Program-made: the position numbers and the translations under genes
The notes under the pieces: generated by a model
The model's input: the letters and a program-made list of their open reading frames with translations, nothing else
What the model was told of the DNA's origin: nothing
Database searches by the model: none
Shown here: positions 43,201 to 55,065 of the stretch, in pieces
Layout: every line of letters begins with the position of its first letter
How positions within the stretch are numbered: the first letter of the stretch is position 1
NCBI GenBank assembly: GCA_002102555.1
Contig: MCFL01000005.1
Coordinates: 310,001 to 374,000 of the forward strand
Length of the DNA stretch: 64,000 nt
Reading direction: 5' to 3'
DNA from: Catenaria anguillulae PL171
Taxonomy: Eukaryota; Blastocladiomycota; Blastocladiomycetes; Blastocladiales; Catenariaceae

Positions 43201-44011
43201 GGACGAGCATTACACCTGGCGCAAGGTCACCACCACGGTGCACAACCTGATCATTGGCAAGCTTTGGATTGACCATACTGGCGATCTTGAGGTATGTTGA
43301 CACCACCCATTTCGCTTCTCGTGTGTCCATTGACTGACGGCATTCCATGACCTGAAGGTGACCAATCATGCCACAGGCGAGCGCTGTGTCGTCACCTTCA
43401 AGCCCACGGGCTGGCGCAACAAGGACCGTGCCCAAGTCGAAGGTAAACTGTTTGACGCCACGGGCCGCGCAATTTGGTCGATTCAAGGGTCCTGGGACGA
43501 CAAGCTCGTTGCCAAGCCGCTCGTCGATGACCGCCGTGCGTTTTCGCTGTGTGTGCCCGCCCGCGACGGCGACGCCGCCTCGCCCCCACCGGGCGACGAG
43601 TCTGTGAAATCAGGTGGTGGCGGGAAAAACACAGTTACACTGTGGCGCCGGTACTCATGCACACTGTCGCCGAGCAACTTCAATCTGACGCCATTTGCCA
43701 TGACGCTCAATCAGCTGCCGCCGGGGCTTGAAAAGGTCTTGTGCCCGACGGACGCGCGGTTGCGGCCGGACCAGCGGGCCATGGAGGAGGGCAGGTATGA
43801 TGACGCGAGCTTTGAGAAGAATCGCTTGGAAGAGAAGCAGCGCGCGGTTCGGCGGGGAAAAGAGGCAGAGGGCGATCATGGCCCGCATCAACCGAGGTGG
43901 TTTGTGATGGATCAGGATCCGGATTCGGGTGAGAGGTATTGGCGGTTTACGCACGAGTATTGGGATGCGAGGGCAAAGGGCAACTGGGATAGGGTGCCAG
44001 ACATTTACTAG
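40283..44011 (+). CDS. Oxysterol-binding protein with ankyrin repeats and PH domain (OSH1/OSBP type, about 1,196 aa)
   Basis: Lipid-transfer protein at membrane contact sites. Exons 40283-42982, 43055-43291, 43358-44011 (introns 72 and 66 bp, both phase 0). Ankyrin repeats at about residues 75-300 ([40 protein letters not shown]). PH domain at about 315-415 ([20 protein letters not shown] ... [12 protein letters not shown]). A Ser/Pro and coiled-coil linker follows, with acidic [11 protein letters not shown]-type sequence that could act as a FFAT-like motif. The sterol-binding domain starts near residue 800 ([20 protein letters not shown]) and has the EQVSHHPPVSA fingerprint, split by intron 1. 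It ends with the usual basic-aromatic tail ([19 protein letters not shown]). ATG 40283 is used; ATG 40391 is an alternative. The KDZ-type transposon ends 40 bp upstream, so the native promoter now lies beyond 32,752. Confidence 0.93.
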
Positions 44012-44927
44012 GGCGGTGATCAGCGCCAAGCAAGCGTTGGTGTTTGGTGTGATCACTTGCGTGCGGTCCCAGAGTTTGTGGAATCTATACTTTGGGTTGA
44101 TGATTCACTCACACTACTTTTTTTTGTTTGCTCTGGGGAGCCGGAGAGTCATGGCAATAACTATACACAAATCAGTTCCCTCATGACCACCAGCTGGCAT
44201 CGTCGAGGCCGTCGTCGTTATTGCTTCCAGTTTTGCCGTGTACATGTTCCCACGGCGGCGGCGTCCAGTGCTATGACGACCATGACTTGCTGCATGGACT
44301 CAACAAAGCAGCGACCCAACGGGAGACTTGCGAAGCAGACTGTTGGCACAAAAATATATGCAGTCTGGTTCACAGATCATGGATAGACATGGCAAGAGTC
44401 GTTCCTGTGAACGGTGTCGAAATGTGGCGCCATGGCTCGAAATAAAGAAACTTGGAGGCGCACACAGTACCCGTTGGCGGGAGAATGCGGCCAGGTGCTG
44501 GCAAAAACGGCTTGGTAGCGGCGACAAACGACGTGCATGAACGCGAGCCACGCTGCGAACACTTAGCCCCTCAGCCCCTCGTCTATGCCTCCATTCATTA
44601 CGTCTGTACACAATTTCAGCAGGCAATTGAAACCGGGTGCTCGATAGATTCCATGTCAGCCATGGCTCTCAATGACCATGCTGCCTCTTGGTCCATTGAA
44701 TCGCTTGCATTAACTTGTCGTGACAGCTGGATATAAAGCCCGGCTGCCCCTTCCCATTCCCTCCTGACTGAGATTAGCTCTTCATCCATACTTGGATACA
44801 GCCCTCGTTCCTTTCGCATTTTCCAGTTTGTTCCAATCCTCAACCTCACGCTGGCCGTGACACCTCTTTTTCCAACAAAAATCACACTCTCGCTGGCCGA
44901 CTCGTTCCTACCCCGTCTCAACCAACC
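44012..44927. other. Intergenic
   Basis: No supported gene. The last ~150 bp upstream of 44928 are pyrimidine-rich, as in fungal promoters. Confidence 0.5.
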
Positions 44928-45748
44928 ATGCAACCACGCACCTCATTTCTCCTGGCATTGATTGCCATCCTGGCCCTCGGGTCGGTCCCATTCCTCAACC
45001 GCGATACCGGCCGGTCGTCGCTCTCGCTCGTCTCGTCGGCCAATGCTGTGGCAGTTGGCAACAAGGCCATGCCGTCAAGTCTCTTGCACCGGCGCGAGCC
45101 TCTCCCACAGCGCAAGGGCAAGAAGGGCAAGAAAGCAAAGGGTAAGAAGGGGAAAAAGGGGAAAAAGGGTAAGAAGGGTAAGAAGGGTAAGAAGGGTAAG
45201 AAGGGCAAGAAGGGCAAGAAGGGCAAGGGTAAGAAGGGTAAGGGTAAGAAGGGTATGTCTCTCGCGTTTCAATCATTTTCAATCTGTGAAAGTCCTTTGT
45301 CTCATCACCTCTCCACCGCCACATGTAGGCAAACGCAACCAAGGTAAGAAGGCCCAAGACGACGCGAAAAAGGCGGCCGACGACGCCAAGAAGGCCGTTG
45401 AGGAGGCACTTGCACAAGAACAGCAAAAGGCCATTGACGCGGCTCTTCGCGCGGGCAAGGGCTTGGAGGATGCAGGCGACGTGGCGGATCTCGTCAATGG
45501 CGTTATCGAGAATGTCAACGACAACTTCGACGACGAAGCAGTGGCAAAGAAGGCCTTGGCCAAGGGCAAGAAGGGCAAAGCCAAGGGCAAGGGCAAGGGT
45601 ACATGAATCCTTTTCGTTTCAATTGCAAACAAATCTTGGCCGCTAACCAACATCATGTACCGTGAATCCAGGCAAGAAACGCGGTGGAAAGAAGGGCAAG
45701 GCTAAGAAGGGCAAGAAGGGCAAGAAGGGTAAGAAGAGGAGGGCGTAA
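44928..45748 (+). CDS. Small secreted Lys/Gly-repeat protein
   Basis: Exons 44928-45252, 45329-45598, 45672-45748 (introns 76 and 73 bp, all phase 1), giving about 223 residues. A signal peptide is likely (RTSFLLALIAILALGS), and a possible Kex2-like site LLHRREP follows. Residues about 62-108 are almost only Lys and Gly (repeated KKG). Next comes an amphipathic, partly acidic helix (DDAKKAADDAKKAVEEALAQ ... DLVNGVIENVNDNFDDE), then more Lys/Gly to the end (KKGKKGKKGKKRRA). The mature protein would be strongly cationic outside the cell. No family recognised. Possible roles are wall, polysaccharide or nucleic-acid binding, or antimicrobial activity, all speculative. The 9-bp DNA repeat (AAGGGTAAG) could expand or shrink easily. 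Confidence 0.8.
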
Positions 45749-46576
45749 GCACTTCGTTCACTTTTCCTTTCATGTGATTCCCGCGTGTGTTGTCGGGCCT
45801 GCCCTCACATCAAGCTCTTCATTCCCTTGGCTTTTTGACATGGTTTCTTGTTGTCCATCTTGTTCATGCACTACTCTTCCCTAACCTTAATTTGGAATCT
45901 TTGTATCGCAACGGCAACGCGTGACTCAAAAAATACTGTAGCCTCGAAATCCACCCATTCACAGCATCGAAAATGGTCGAATAAACAGCGGACAGCAATT
46001 CAACGCGAAGTATGTAGGGCAAACTTGATGAGTCGAACTTCAAATCAGCCAGGGGGGGGGGGGAGCAAAGCAGTTTGTCATGATGGCATGAATGGTGAGA
46101 TATACAAGAATAGAAACGAAAAGGACTGCCAGAGCGCTTAATGTCCAGAGAATAAATGAGCACAAGCAAGCAAAAAAATACAGTCTGAGAGGAACGGCAA
46201 AGGCAAATCAATGTATGAAAACGAGGGCACACGGCACGTGTAAAGGGAAGCGATTTTGACCAAGGTAACTGCACAGAGAGAAAGAGTTGCGAATGTAGAT
46301 GGGAAAAGAGCGGTTGGCCGAGTGGAGGCCGAAAGGTACAACGACTGTTGAGGCGTATGAGAGGTGCAGAATGGTCGTTTGAATGGTCGAGGGCCGAGTG
46401 GGTACAAGAATTGACAAAATGTGACGATGGATGGAGCGAGTGGGCTGGAAAAATGAAAAAATACAAGGACAAAACAACGACCGGGTGGGATAGTTATGAA
46501 GTTGCGCAACGGGGAAGGATGAAGGCTGCCGCATGGACAGAGGATAGGTACATGGAAGAGAGGAAGCCTTGCTCCG
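45749..46576. other. Intergenic, between two convergent genes
   Basis: No supported gene. Contains a G10 run near 46053. Confidence 0.5.
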
Positions 46577-48854
46577 TCAGTGAGCAACCGCCGATGAGTC
46601 CGAAGATGCACCAAGCGAAGGGGTCATTGGCGGGGTGGTATACAATGGGTGAATCGGAGACAAGGAAGAGGCCGGGGTTCCGATGGTATTGGCGTCACAA
46701 TGGACAATCTTTTGGACAGATGGCGGCGTGAGAATAGGGTTGTCGGGTGTTGCGCGTCCGTCGGGGCCGATGGTGGTCGAAGGCGAGGAGGCTGACCCGC
46801 CTTTTCGCGCGGCCAACATGGCAGGCAGCACTTTCTCTTGAAGCAACTCTTTTGTTGACTGAATCTGCGCGCGAAGCGCCGAAACTTGAGCGTCCATGAT
46901 CGGATCCGAGTCCGACAATCCCAACCGAGCACGGGTATCGACCAATTCGTTCTCAATGATGTGCAGGTACCGTAAGCGGTGCTCGAGCTCGGCAACAATG
47001 GTCTTGTACTGGCGAAGTGTGCGCATCTCGGGGACCTCAACCTCTCGATGAACGCACTTCAAGGGCGTCGTTTTCTTGGTGCTGACCAAGATGGAGTTGC
47101 GACGGGTTGTGGAGGACAACAACGAGTTGCGGCGATCGGACAAGGCGGTCAGTGAGTCGCAACGGGTGGGGCCCGATGTGGCAGTCAATGAATCACGGCG
47201 AGTCGAGTTGGAAACCAGCGAGTCGCGACGGGGCCGGGAAGAAGTGCGTGCGGGGGACCGCTTTGCTAGATTGAAAGTGGCCGACGGCGGCGGCGTTGGA
47301 GGAGCACCAGGAACGAGCGCGTCGACTGCCAAATCTGCTTGACCCATGCGCAATGCCGTGAGTTTGTGTGCCGAGCTCAGGTCCAAGCGTGACGGCGGGC
47401 CAGAGCACTTGCCCAAACGCTTGACTGTACCCCGACCACTGGCAAAAAGTCTGGAGGGCTGGGACAGCTCGCTTGCCCTCCGTCCGCGCTTGTGTGCCGT
47501 CGACGACATCACGTATTCTTGGTCGTCCTTGGGCGAGGTTTGAAATCCGATACGCGGGCGACCGGAAAGGGACGTGCACTCGCCTTCCAAGTCCTCATCC
47601 GATCCCGTATCTGAGTCTTGCGCGCCGACCAAGGCTGGCTCCTCGTCCTCGTCCTCTTCTGATGTTTCTTCATACGACACAACGTTGCGTCTGGCCTTGC
47701 GTGCCAACGGCGCCTCGTCTTCCTTCTCGGATGCCTGGTCTGCAGCCGAACCATGATGGTTTGCCTCCACATCCGAGTCATCCTCATGGCTTGTCGTTAG
47801 CTCCTGGTCGAGGTTCATCGAAACGCCCCTACTCCTTCCCTTGGCCTTCGTGCCTGGCTTGCCCACCACCGCCGCACCACGCGCAACCATCAACGCGTCG
47901 GCCGCCGACGTCGGGCGCTTGCGCACGGGGCTCGCCGTGGGCTCACGCACACGTTTCTTCTCGGGACTGGCGCTGGACAGGGTGTGGCGAATGGTGGGTA
48001 CCGACGCCGATGGGGCTGATTGGGCAGAGCTGGATGGATGCGGTTCCGTGGCCGGGTCAAAGTCAATGATTTCGGGGTCGAGGTTTGGACGGTTGTGGCG
48101 CGCCTTGACGTGTGCATTGTACTGTCCAAGGAACGAAGGAGCGATTGGATCCAGTCACTGGTGAGCCACTTGAGGGGCGAAGGAATACGAGTCAAGTTGC
48201 GATGAAGCGTACGTTGGAGCGCACAGAAAAGCGCAAGTCGCACAACGTGCACTTGAATGGCTTTTCGCCAGTGTGAGCGCGGACATGGCTGCAGGCAGTC
48301 GGGTGTGTGGGTTGAGCGATCAGTCATCAGCCGCAGACCCCAACGCAAAACAAGACCAAAGGCGAAACAGTGAGACAGTATGGTGGACGTACCACATCAA
48401 CTGGTTGGCGCTCGTGAACCGGTCTTGGCGCCAGCACCCGGCCCATTCGCATTGTTTTCCACTGCAAGGCAACAACATGGATTAGTTCGTGTTTGCATGC
48501 GATGTGTGGTTCCATGGCTGTGATCCATCGTCGAAACGGAACATACGATCGATTGACCGGACGACAATGCTCGCCATTCACATGCTCGGCGTACTCGCCC
48601 AGCACGTGGAACCGGCGGTTGCACTGTCCCCACTGGCACAAAAACATGCCGCCAGCGGCAGCACCATTTTCGGCTCCGGCCGCAACGAGCGACGACCCCG
48701 ACAACGAAAGGGAAGATCCGTCAATGGGCGATGCGGACGTGGCGCGCGCAGCACTTGCGATGGCGTTGGCGCGGCGCCGGCTCATGTTGGCAATGGTGCG
48801 GTTGTTGAGCGGCTGGCCAGTGGCCGACGAGGAACGCGATTTCGCGGGCGGCAT
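46577..48854 (-). CDS. C2H2 zinc-finger protein with three fingers (665 aa)
   Basis: Likely sequence-specific transcription factor. Exons 48854-48547, 48461-48393, 48288-48213, 48121-46577; introns 85, 104 and 91 bp, all in phase. Finger 1 is [20 protein letters not shown] then NGEH. Finger 2 is [20 protein letters not shown] then HVRAH, linked by TGEKPF to finger 3, [20 protein letters not shown] then RH. Each splice joint falls inside or beside a finger and restores the C2H2 pattern, good support for the model. The long last exon encodes a disordered region with acidic Asp/Glu stretches and repeated (R)RDSL/RRNS motifs (possible basophilic kinase sites). A coiled-coil segment follows ([20 protein letters not shown] ... 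[14 protein letters not shown]). The two-Cys-x4-Cys fingers before a TGEKPF finger recall Gli/Zic/PacC-type layouts, but I cannot assign an orthologue. Confidence 0.85.
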
Positions 48855-50425
48855 GACGGCGAGGGTAGTTGTGAGGAGCTGGATGAAAGCTGGTTGTGGG
48901 ACTATGTAGAGTGCCAGTCTATACGTTAGCAGATGACAGGATGAATAATGGAGGAGCTGAGGAGGTAGGGCGGCGATGGACACAGTGGATGGTCGATGGA
49001 TGCCATGGACCCCGAGAGACGATGTCATGTCGACACGAGCAGCTGCCCAAACCGTGCAGATCACCAGGATCATTCCAGTGGCAAACAACGGAAACGAAAA
49101 GGGCAACCACTTGCGGCCTCCATTTGCCAATTAGGTCGACCCACAAGGCCCAACCCTAACGAGAGCGCGCCAGTCTCTCCATCGATGTCTCCAGACGGAC
49201 TGCTGGGGGGCATGCGATGCGAGATGCGAATGCAACGGTACAACGGCTCTTCAACAGCGGCCTATCCTGTCGCGTGCAGTGGGTCCATGTGCCAACGAGC
49301 AGGTCCGCATGTATGCAGGCCTCGCGGGGGCCAGGACATTGATGGGGTTTGGGTGAATGGCCGATGCGCCAGTACAGTCAAGCTTGCATACATACAATGG
49401 TCTGACCGGAATGATCACGGACTTGGCGGGAGAGTCCGTGAATGAAGGTCTAACGCGTGCAATTCTGGGTTCCGGAGCGGATGATGGACAAGCGGACAGC
49501 GGGTGCAAGAGCTGGATACCTTGTATGCAGCAATCATGTACGTAGGGAGCTGGGGTTGTTGAGCGTTGAGCGATGGAAGGAAAGATGGAAGGATGGCCGT
49601 GGATCCGGACGCGAGCGTTTTTTGAGTCGGTCAGTCATGCTGGCCAGTTGCTGTTGCCGGCCATGCATGCTCGGCATGCTCTCTACCCCTCTCCTTGCGT
49701 TGTTGCGCGCGTTGGAGGAGACAGTCTCATTCGACTCGGCGGCGCTGATTGGTCCCTTTCGTGAGCCTGACTTTCCCGCTTTGTGTTGGTGCGCGAATGG
49801 CCACGGGATGTTCTCGCTTGCAGCGCGATTCCGGGAAGTTTCGTCGGCCGCAAAAAAAAATGATGCGGAAAACCATCGATATCACGAAAAATGTCAATCT
49901 TTGCGAGCCGCTGAAGGCGATGAGTCGATCGAAAATCACCAGAAAAGCGCTCGATTGAGCGCCATTTGTTTGTGGCGGTTATTCGCACTTACTTACATAC
50001 GCGGTTTCACGCGCTCAATCAATCGACTTCATGAACGCCACAACGCCGCATTCGAAGCGCGCACACGGACGCGTGCAGAGGGACCAGCATTGGCCAGTGT
50101 TTAGGTATTCTTATGCAGGTGTCGCATCAACTTAAGTGAGCTTGGCTGTGCTCGGACTTGGCATGCATGGGTTACCTAGACTTGGCGAGCGTCTTGCACA
50201 ATGTGTCTGGCGCCGGCCATGTCCTGTGGCGCCGCGTTCTCTTTCGGATGCAACGTGCCATGTGAGACAGGGGTATACATTACTGGTCTGTGCACGTGTG
50301 AGACATATATGATGCGGTCGAAACGCATTCGCAATGGCACGACTCAATCAACAGCGGCAACAGCAGGAGAAGCGGGGTGTATTTATTGTTGTGGGTGAGC
50401 GACGACTCAAACAAAACGAATTCCC
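48855..50425. other. Intergenic
   Basis: About 1.6 kb with only weak short frames on both strands. It should hold the promoter of the zinc-finger gene and the 3' end of ALG8. Confidence 0.5.
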
Positions 50426-52236
50426 TTACTCACTCTTGACGATCTTGCTTACGTCCTCCCCATACCTGGCCAAAGCAACCCAACACCCAATCACCCCCAA
50501 GGCACAATACACGGACACAGCCATCAAAGGCAAAAACGGCCACTTTTCGCCCAACAATAACGCATGCCCAACCACGACATACCACTCGACCACCGCCAAG
50601 CCACAGACATACGCCGCCACCAATTTCGGCACCCTAAACCCGATCCCATGAGCCTGATGTCGATAACGATACTCTGCCAATGCCCACATGCCCGCGCCCG
50701 CCATCGCAACCAACCCCCATCGCACAGGCACATCGGCCGCATCAATGAGCAGTGGAAACAAGGCATATGTGCCGACCAGCGTGAGCACATACGCGACCTG
50801 CGAGAGTGCATATGATTCGAAGGCAACCAGCAGCAGGGGTACGCTCATGGTCAACACGGCCTTTTCGTGCACGTGCCACCCGAAAGCAAATGCGGCAAAG
50901 CCGCAGTGGACCACGGTCGTGACGAGTGCTGCGGGCGAGGGACGCCGCCAAAGGCGCCAAAGAAAGGGGAGTTGTGCGGCAACCGTCAGGAGAAGCGTAT
51001 GCAGGGGGAGAATGTCGGGTAGGACGCCAAAGTGCGTGTCGCCCACGAGCCCACGAGTGGAGGATGCGGGGACTGTCACGTGGATTCCCAGGCGAGGGAG
51101 GAGCGCCAATAGCACTCGGTCTGCGAATGAGTACAGGGCCCACATGTTGGGTGCCCAGTAGGCGTGGCACAGGCCACGTTTGAAGGGAAAGAGCCGGGTG
51201 GCGAGTTGGGGCAGGTGCAGAAGGAAAGGAGCAAGCGAGATGGAAAAGACCGAGATGACGGTTAGGCCAAGCGCCAAGAACCGGGCAAAGTGGAAGCGTG
51301 ATCCTGCAGCAGGGCGAGATGGTGAGTGTGTGTGAACGAATCAATCAAAAAGTCAAGTCGAACAGGGAACAAACAACAACCTTGACAGCAAAACGCACTG
51401 AGTAGGTACACAAACACGGCCGGCGCCACGTACAAGAAAATGTGTTTGAAGTTGAGCAAGGCAGCAAAGGTAGCAGCCCCAGCATACATCCATGCGGTCG
51501 AGTTGTCCAGACTGCTGCCGCGCTTGAAGCACCCGAGCGAAATGAGCAATAGGCCAAACAGCATGCCATTGTACTGGAAATGCATGTGGTCCACAATCAA
51601 GAGGCCCGGGTTGAGCAGCACAAGCACAGCGACCATCTTTGCGACCAAAGCCGACGACCCCGGCCCAAAATACACCCAGAGCCCGATCGGAAGCGTGATA
51701 TCAGTAGCCATAACGGATAGGCGCTGGAAGAGCACGGTGGCCGGAGAGGCATAGTTGAGATTGGCGACGACCAGCATGTCTGCGTCAAACCAGCGCGCCA
51801 CATGTGACAGGGCATACTCGAACCAGGCAAAGTAGGGAGGGTAGTCGAGTGTCCATTCGGATGTGGCTTCGTAGTACCATTGCGAGACGGGGAGCGAGTG
51901 GGTGAGTGCGAGCCAGTTGCGATGGACCTCGAAGTCGGTAGATCGGCTGCAAAGAATTGACGATACAGATCAGCTGTCGTGTCAGGGAACTGGTGGCAAT
52001 GCGGACGTTATATGGGGACGACAAAAGGGTGAAGGGAATGGACGGACGGACTAGCCTGGGATGAGCAGCAGCTTGATGGCGGTGGCGGCGAGGAAAGCGC
52101 GCAATAGGAATGAAGCGGAGAGACCGCCCGACGCCGCCGACTTGATGCCGCGGCGTTTCGTGGGCATCGTCGGATCGGGGCGCCGGGCCGGCTGCCGCTG
52201 ACGGCCCTGACTGTTTTGTGAGGATTTCTTGTCCAT
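50426..52236 (-). CDS. ALG8: Dolichyl-P-Glc:Glc1Man9GlcNAc2-PP-dolichol glucosyltransferase ALG8 (542 aa)
   Basis: Adds the second glucose to the lipid-linked oligosaccharide in the ER lumen during N-glycosylation. Exons 52236-52052, 51946-51381, 51303-50426; introns 105 and 77 bp. After a cytosolic basic start the first lumenal loop has [20 protein letters not shown], then [18 protein letters not shown], the ALG6/ALG8 acceptor-loop motif. Later come [52 protein letters not shown] and [11 protein letters not shown], in family order, with many membrane spans. The PF-x-RGL-x-HAYWAPN-x-WALY wording and length fit ALG8 rather than ALG6. No lesion seen. Confidence 0.93.
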
Positions 52237-53139
52237 GGCACTACAGCATGACATTTGGTTTACAACAGACACACAGCTCTCTATATCGATATGGGACAGG
52301 AGGCCGTGGCGAATCTAGGTAAGTACGCTTGAACAGTCGCGAATCGCGTCTCGCAGCAGCAGCACGTGCAGAGCAAGCCACCAACTTCACGTGATAAATG
52401 ATGGAAGCGACACGCCAAACGCGTGCACCAGGCGCTCGAAGTGGCTTGGAAGCAAAAGCACTCAACCTTTTTCGGTCGGACGGTTTTGCACAAGGCCCTT
52501 CTCACTGACTGTCAAAAGCGTGGCCTCTTCTCACTCACACTCACAGCCATTGCCTTTGCCATCTGGTCTTTCTTGACGTCTTCACAACACCAAAGCAAAG
52601 CTCACCCGCCCTGCTAAGCTAAGCTTGACACGGTTCAACATCTTTTCACCTTCAATCACACGTATGTATACTGCTTCCTCGTAGCCCTTATGTCACTCCC
52701 CGCACCCGCACTGCTTGCCCGAGGCCTTCTCACTCGCCATGGGCGTCGTCCCGCCTTGTTGGCGGCCGTCGCTCGCCGTCTCTGTCTCTGTCTCTGTCTC
52801 TGTCTCGCTGACGAGCACCTGCGCTGATCACCGGCGACGACGGCTGCCCTGGCGGCGAACTGGGCACTTGACGGCATTTCGCCCCGGCTATGTACAACGT
52901 TTTGGTCATGCTGACTGACCGTTTTTTTCCATCTTGTTTCTTCCTTCCAATGATCAATCATGTATCACATTGCAAATCAACAACCATGAATCCCATCACC
53001 ATGCCATGCAACCGTCTTGCACACACCTCAATCCGACACCCCGGACATGGGCCAACCACACGATCGATCACGTCACCATTTCCTACGACGACCCCAACAA
53101 CAGACCGCACCCACCACCCTCCATTTCACATTTCCCAAC
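52237..53139. other. Intergenic with a TCTCTG microsatellite
   Basis: No supported gene. A (TCTCTG)n hexanucleotide repeat lies at about 52778-52806. The stretch holds the divergent promoters of ALG8 and the HMG-box gene. Confidence 0.55.
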
Positions 53140-53490
53140 ATGCCCAAGGCCGCCAAGGACTCTTCCCCTCCCCCCAAGACGCGCCGCCCGCGCGCCACTA
53201 AGAAGGCTGCCAAGGACCCCAACAAGCCCAAGCGGCCCATGACTGCCTTCTTCATCTTCTCTGGCGAGCACCGCGACGAGGTCAAGAAGGCCAACCCGGA
53301 TCTCAAGGTGGGCCAAATCGCAAAGGTCCTTGGCGAGCGCTGGCGCGCACTTTCCGACGCGGAAAAGGCAAAGTACCAAGTCAAGGTGGATGCCGAGAAG
53401 AAGCGGTACGATGCCGAGATGGAGGCGTACAATGCTGCTGGCGGCGCCGCCGCGGCTGCCCATGAAGACGAGGAGGAGGACGACGAGTAA
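53140..53490 (+). CDS. NHP6: NHP6-like HMG-box protein (116 aa)
   Basis: Non-specific DNA-bending chromatin protein. Single exon. A basic Lys/Arg/Pro N-terminus (residues 1-27) precedes one complete HMG box at about 28-97: DPNKPKRPMTAFFIFSGEHR, DEVKKANPDLKVGQIAKVLG, ERWRALSDAEKAKYQVKVDA and EKKRYDAEMEAYN. A short Ala run and an acidic tail (HEDEEEDDE) follow. The acidic tail is a feature of animal HMGB and some fungal proteins rather than yeast Nhp6, so the symbol denotes the family. ATG 53140 is chosen because it directly precedes the basic arm; upstream in-frame codons are not family-like. Confidence 0.93.
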   Translation: MPKAAKDSSPPPKTRRPRATKKAAKDPNKPKRPMTAFFIFSGEHRDEVKKANPDLKVGQIAKVLGERWRALSDAEKAKYQVKVDAEKKRYDAEMEAYNAAGGAAAAAHEDEEEDDE

Positions 53491-53916
53491 AGTCTCTCTG
53501 TCGTTTTTGTGTCGGAATTGCCTGTCTGTGCGCGTGTGAATAGTCGGATGTGAGATTTCGTTTTTGTTGTCTTTGTTGCCGCCCCTTCCCCTAACGTTTT
53601 CGTTTTTTAATCTTCTTCTTTGGTGGGGGGCAAGAAATGTCTGTTTAATTACATTAAATGCCGTCGCCCGAGTCGGCCTATTTATGTATTCGTATTCCTC
53701 ACTTTTCGATCCTTATTGTCCTCGGCATGTCCGCCCTTCGTCCTCGCCTGACACCTGTCGCCCCCTCGCCGAGAACACGGGGCTTTATAATCTTTGCCAC
53801 ATCTACTATGAATCAACTATTCTGAACTCGACTTGACGCAACATTATCCCACGGGCTTGGTCCATCCTGTATCTGTCGCTCCAGATCCAATCTCCATCCA
53901 ACCGTTCGTCACCGTC
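53491..53916. other. Intergenic
   Basis: T-rich 3' region of the HMG-box gene and promoter of the next gene. No gene seen. Confidence 0.5.
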
Positions 53917-54735
53917 ATGGCATCGGCATTCACGTCGCATGCTGCTGGCGGCGCCAGCCGATCGCGGCTGTTTCTTCGTCGTCTCGCAGACACAACCATC
54001 AATGTGGTCGCCTGGACGTCAGTGTTTGTCTTTGTCCTGGACCGGATTGGATCCGTGGCCACCGTCAACGGACGGTCCATGCAAGTGCGTTTGCGAGTTG
54101 CGGCAACCTTGCTGGTCCAGGCATGGTTGGAAAATCTGACAAGATGATCCGTGCGCTTGAAATAGCCGACTCTCAACCCAGACTCAAACCAGCTCGTCCG
54201 CGACGTCCTCTTGCTCAACAAGTACTCGCTGAGTACGCGGGCTTGGAAGCGTGGAGATGTGGTGACGTTACGGTATGACGGTTCTGGTTGCACTGTGTTG
54301 ATCCTCAGCCACTCTATAAGGGAGCCTGGACAAATCTCGCGACTAACCCGTTGCCACACCATCTATAGCTCGCCAACCGACCCTGACCACGTTGTGTCCA
54401 AACGCATCATCGCCCTCGACTCGGACTACGTGATCCCCGACCACCGGTCCGCATTTGTTCGGCGCGCTGGCCTAGCTCCCGGCCAAGCCATTCGCATTCC
54501 AAAAGGCCACGTTTGGGTCGAGGGCGATGCTGGCCTGCATTCGCGCGACAGCAACGAGTACGGCCCGATTCCCGTGGGGTTGATTACAAGTAAGATTGCA
54601 GCTGTGGTGTGGCCGCTCAGCAGAATCGGGTGGGTTGGAGGCGGTGGCGCACGTGGTGGCAACGAGGGTCTTGGGGTTTCAGAGCGTGGGAGCATGCGGA
54701 CGGCCGTTGTGCCGAGAGAAAAGGTCCGGTCCTGA
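53917..54735 (+). CDS. IMP2: Mitochondrial inner membrane protease subunit 2 (213 aa)
   Basis: Type I signal peptidase of the inner membrane, facing the intermembrane space. Exons 53917-54084, 54166-54272, 54369-54735; introns 81 and 96 bp. One membrane segment near the N-terminus (INVVAWTSVFVFVLDRI) is followed by the catalytic Ser box NGRSMQPTLNPD, split after Gln by intron 1. Then come RGDVVTLRSPTDPDHVVSKR with the catalytic Lys, IIALDSDYVI, and the conserved HVWVEGDAGLHSRDSNEYGP then IPVGLI. The HS-x-DSN-x-[YF]GP form is typical of IMP2/IMMP2L rather than IMP1. The C-terminal ~40 residues are an unusual Gly/Arg-rich extension. Confidence 0.92.
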
Positions 54736-55065
54736 CTGTGAGAAGGGTGTAGACGATGCACAGCAAGAAATGGAGGTAGATGGTCGATTTGCTTTGCATT
54801 TGGTGTTCTGAGAAAGAGACATTTGTATCGAGGTGAAAGGGAATATGTACAGGGCGCAAAAAAAAAAAAAGGAAAAAATGGACAAAAAAAAGAGGAGACA
54901 AGGGTTGAAATGAAAAGGGGAGGAGAGCGCTGCACCCTGCACAGACAACTGCACGACAGAAACAAATCAACGAAGAAACAATCACAAAAACGGACTAGAA
55001 TACAAATGCGACAGCCGCGCGCCGACATTCAGCAGGCGCCGGCGCACTCCCCCAGATCAGAAACT

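Noticed and set aside
44928-45748. Lys-rich protein as a histone H1 or ribosomal-type nuclear protein
   Set aside because: The N-terminal hydrophobic signal-peptide-like segment and Gly-Lys regularity argue for secretion.
52656-52961. Arg-rich minus-strand frame over the TCTCTG repeat
   Set aside because: It is created by the microsatellite and has no family likeness.
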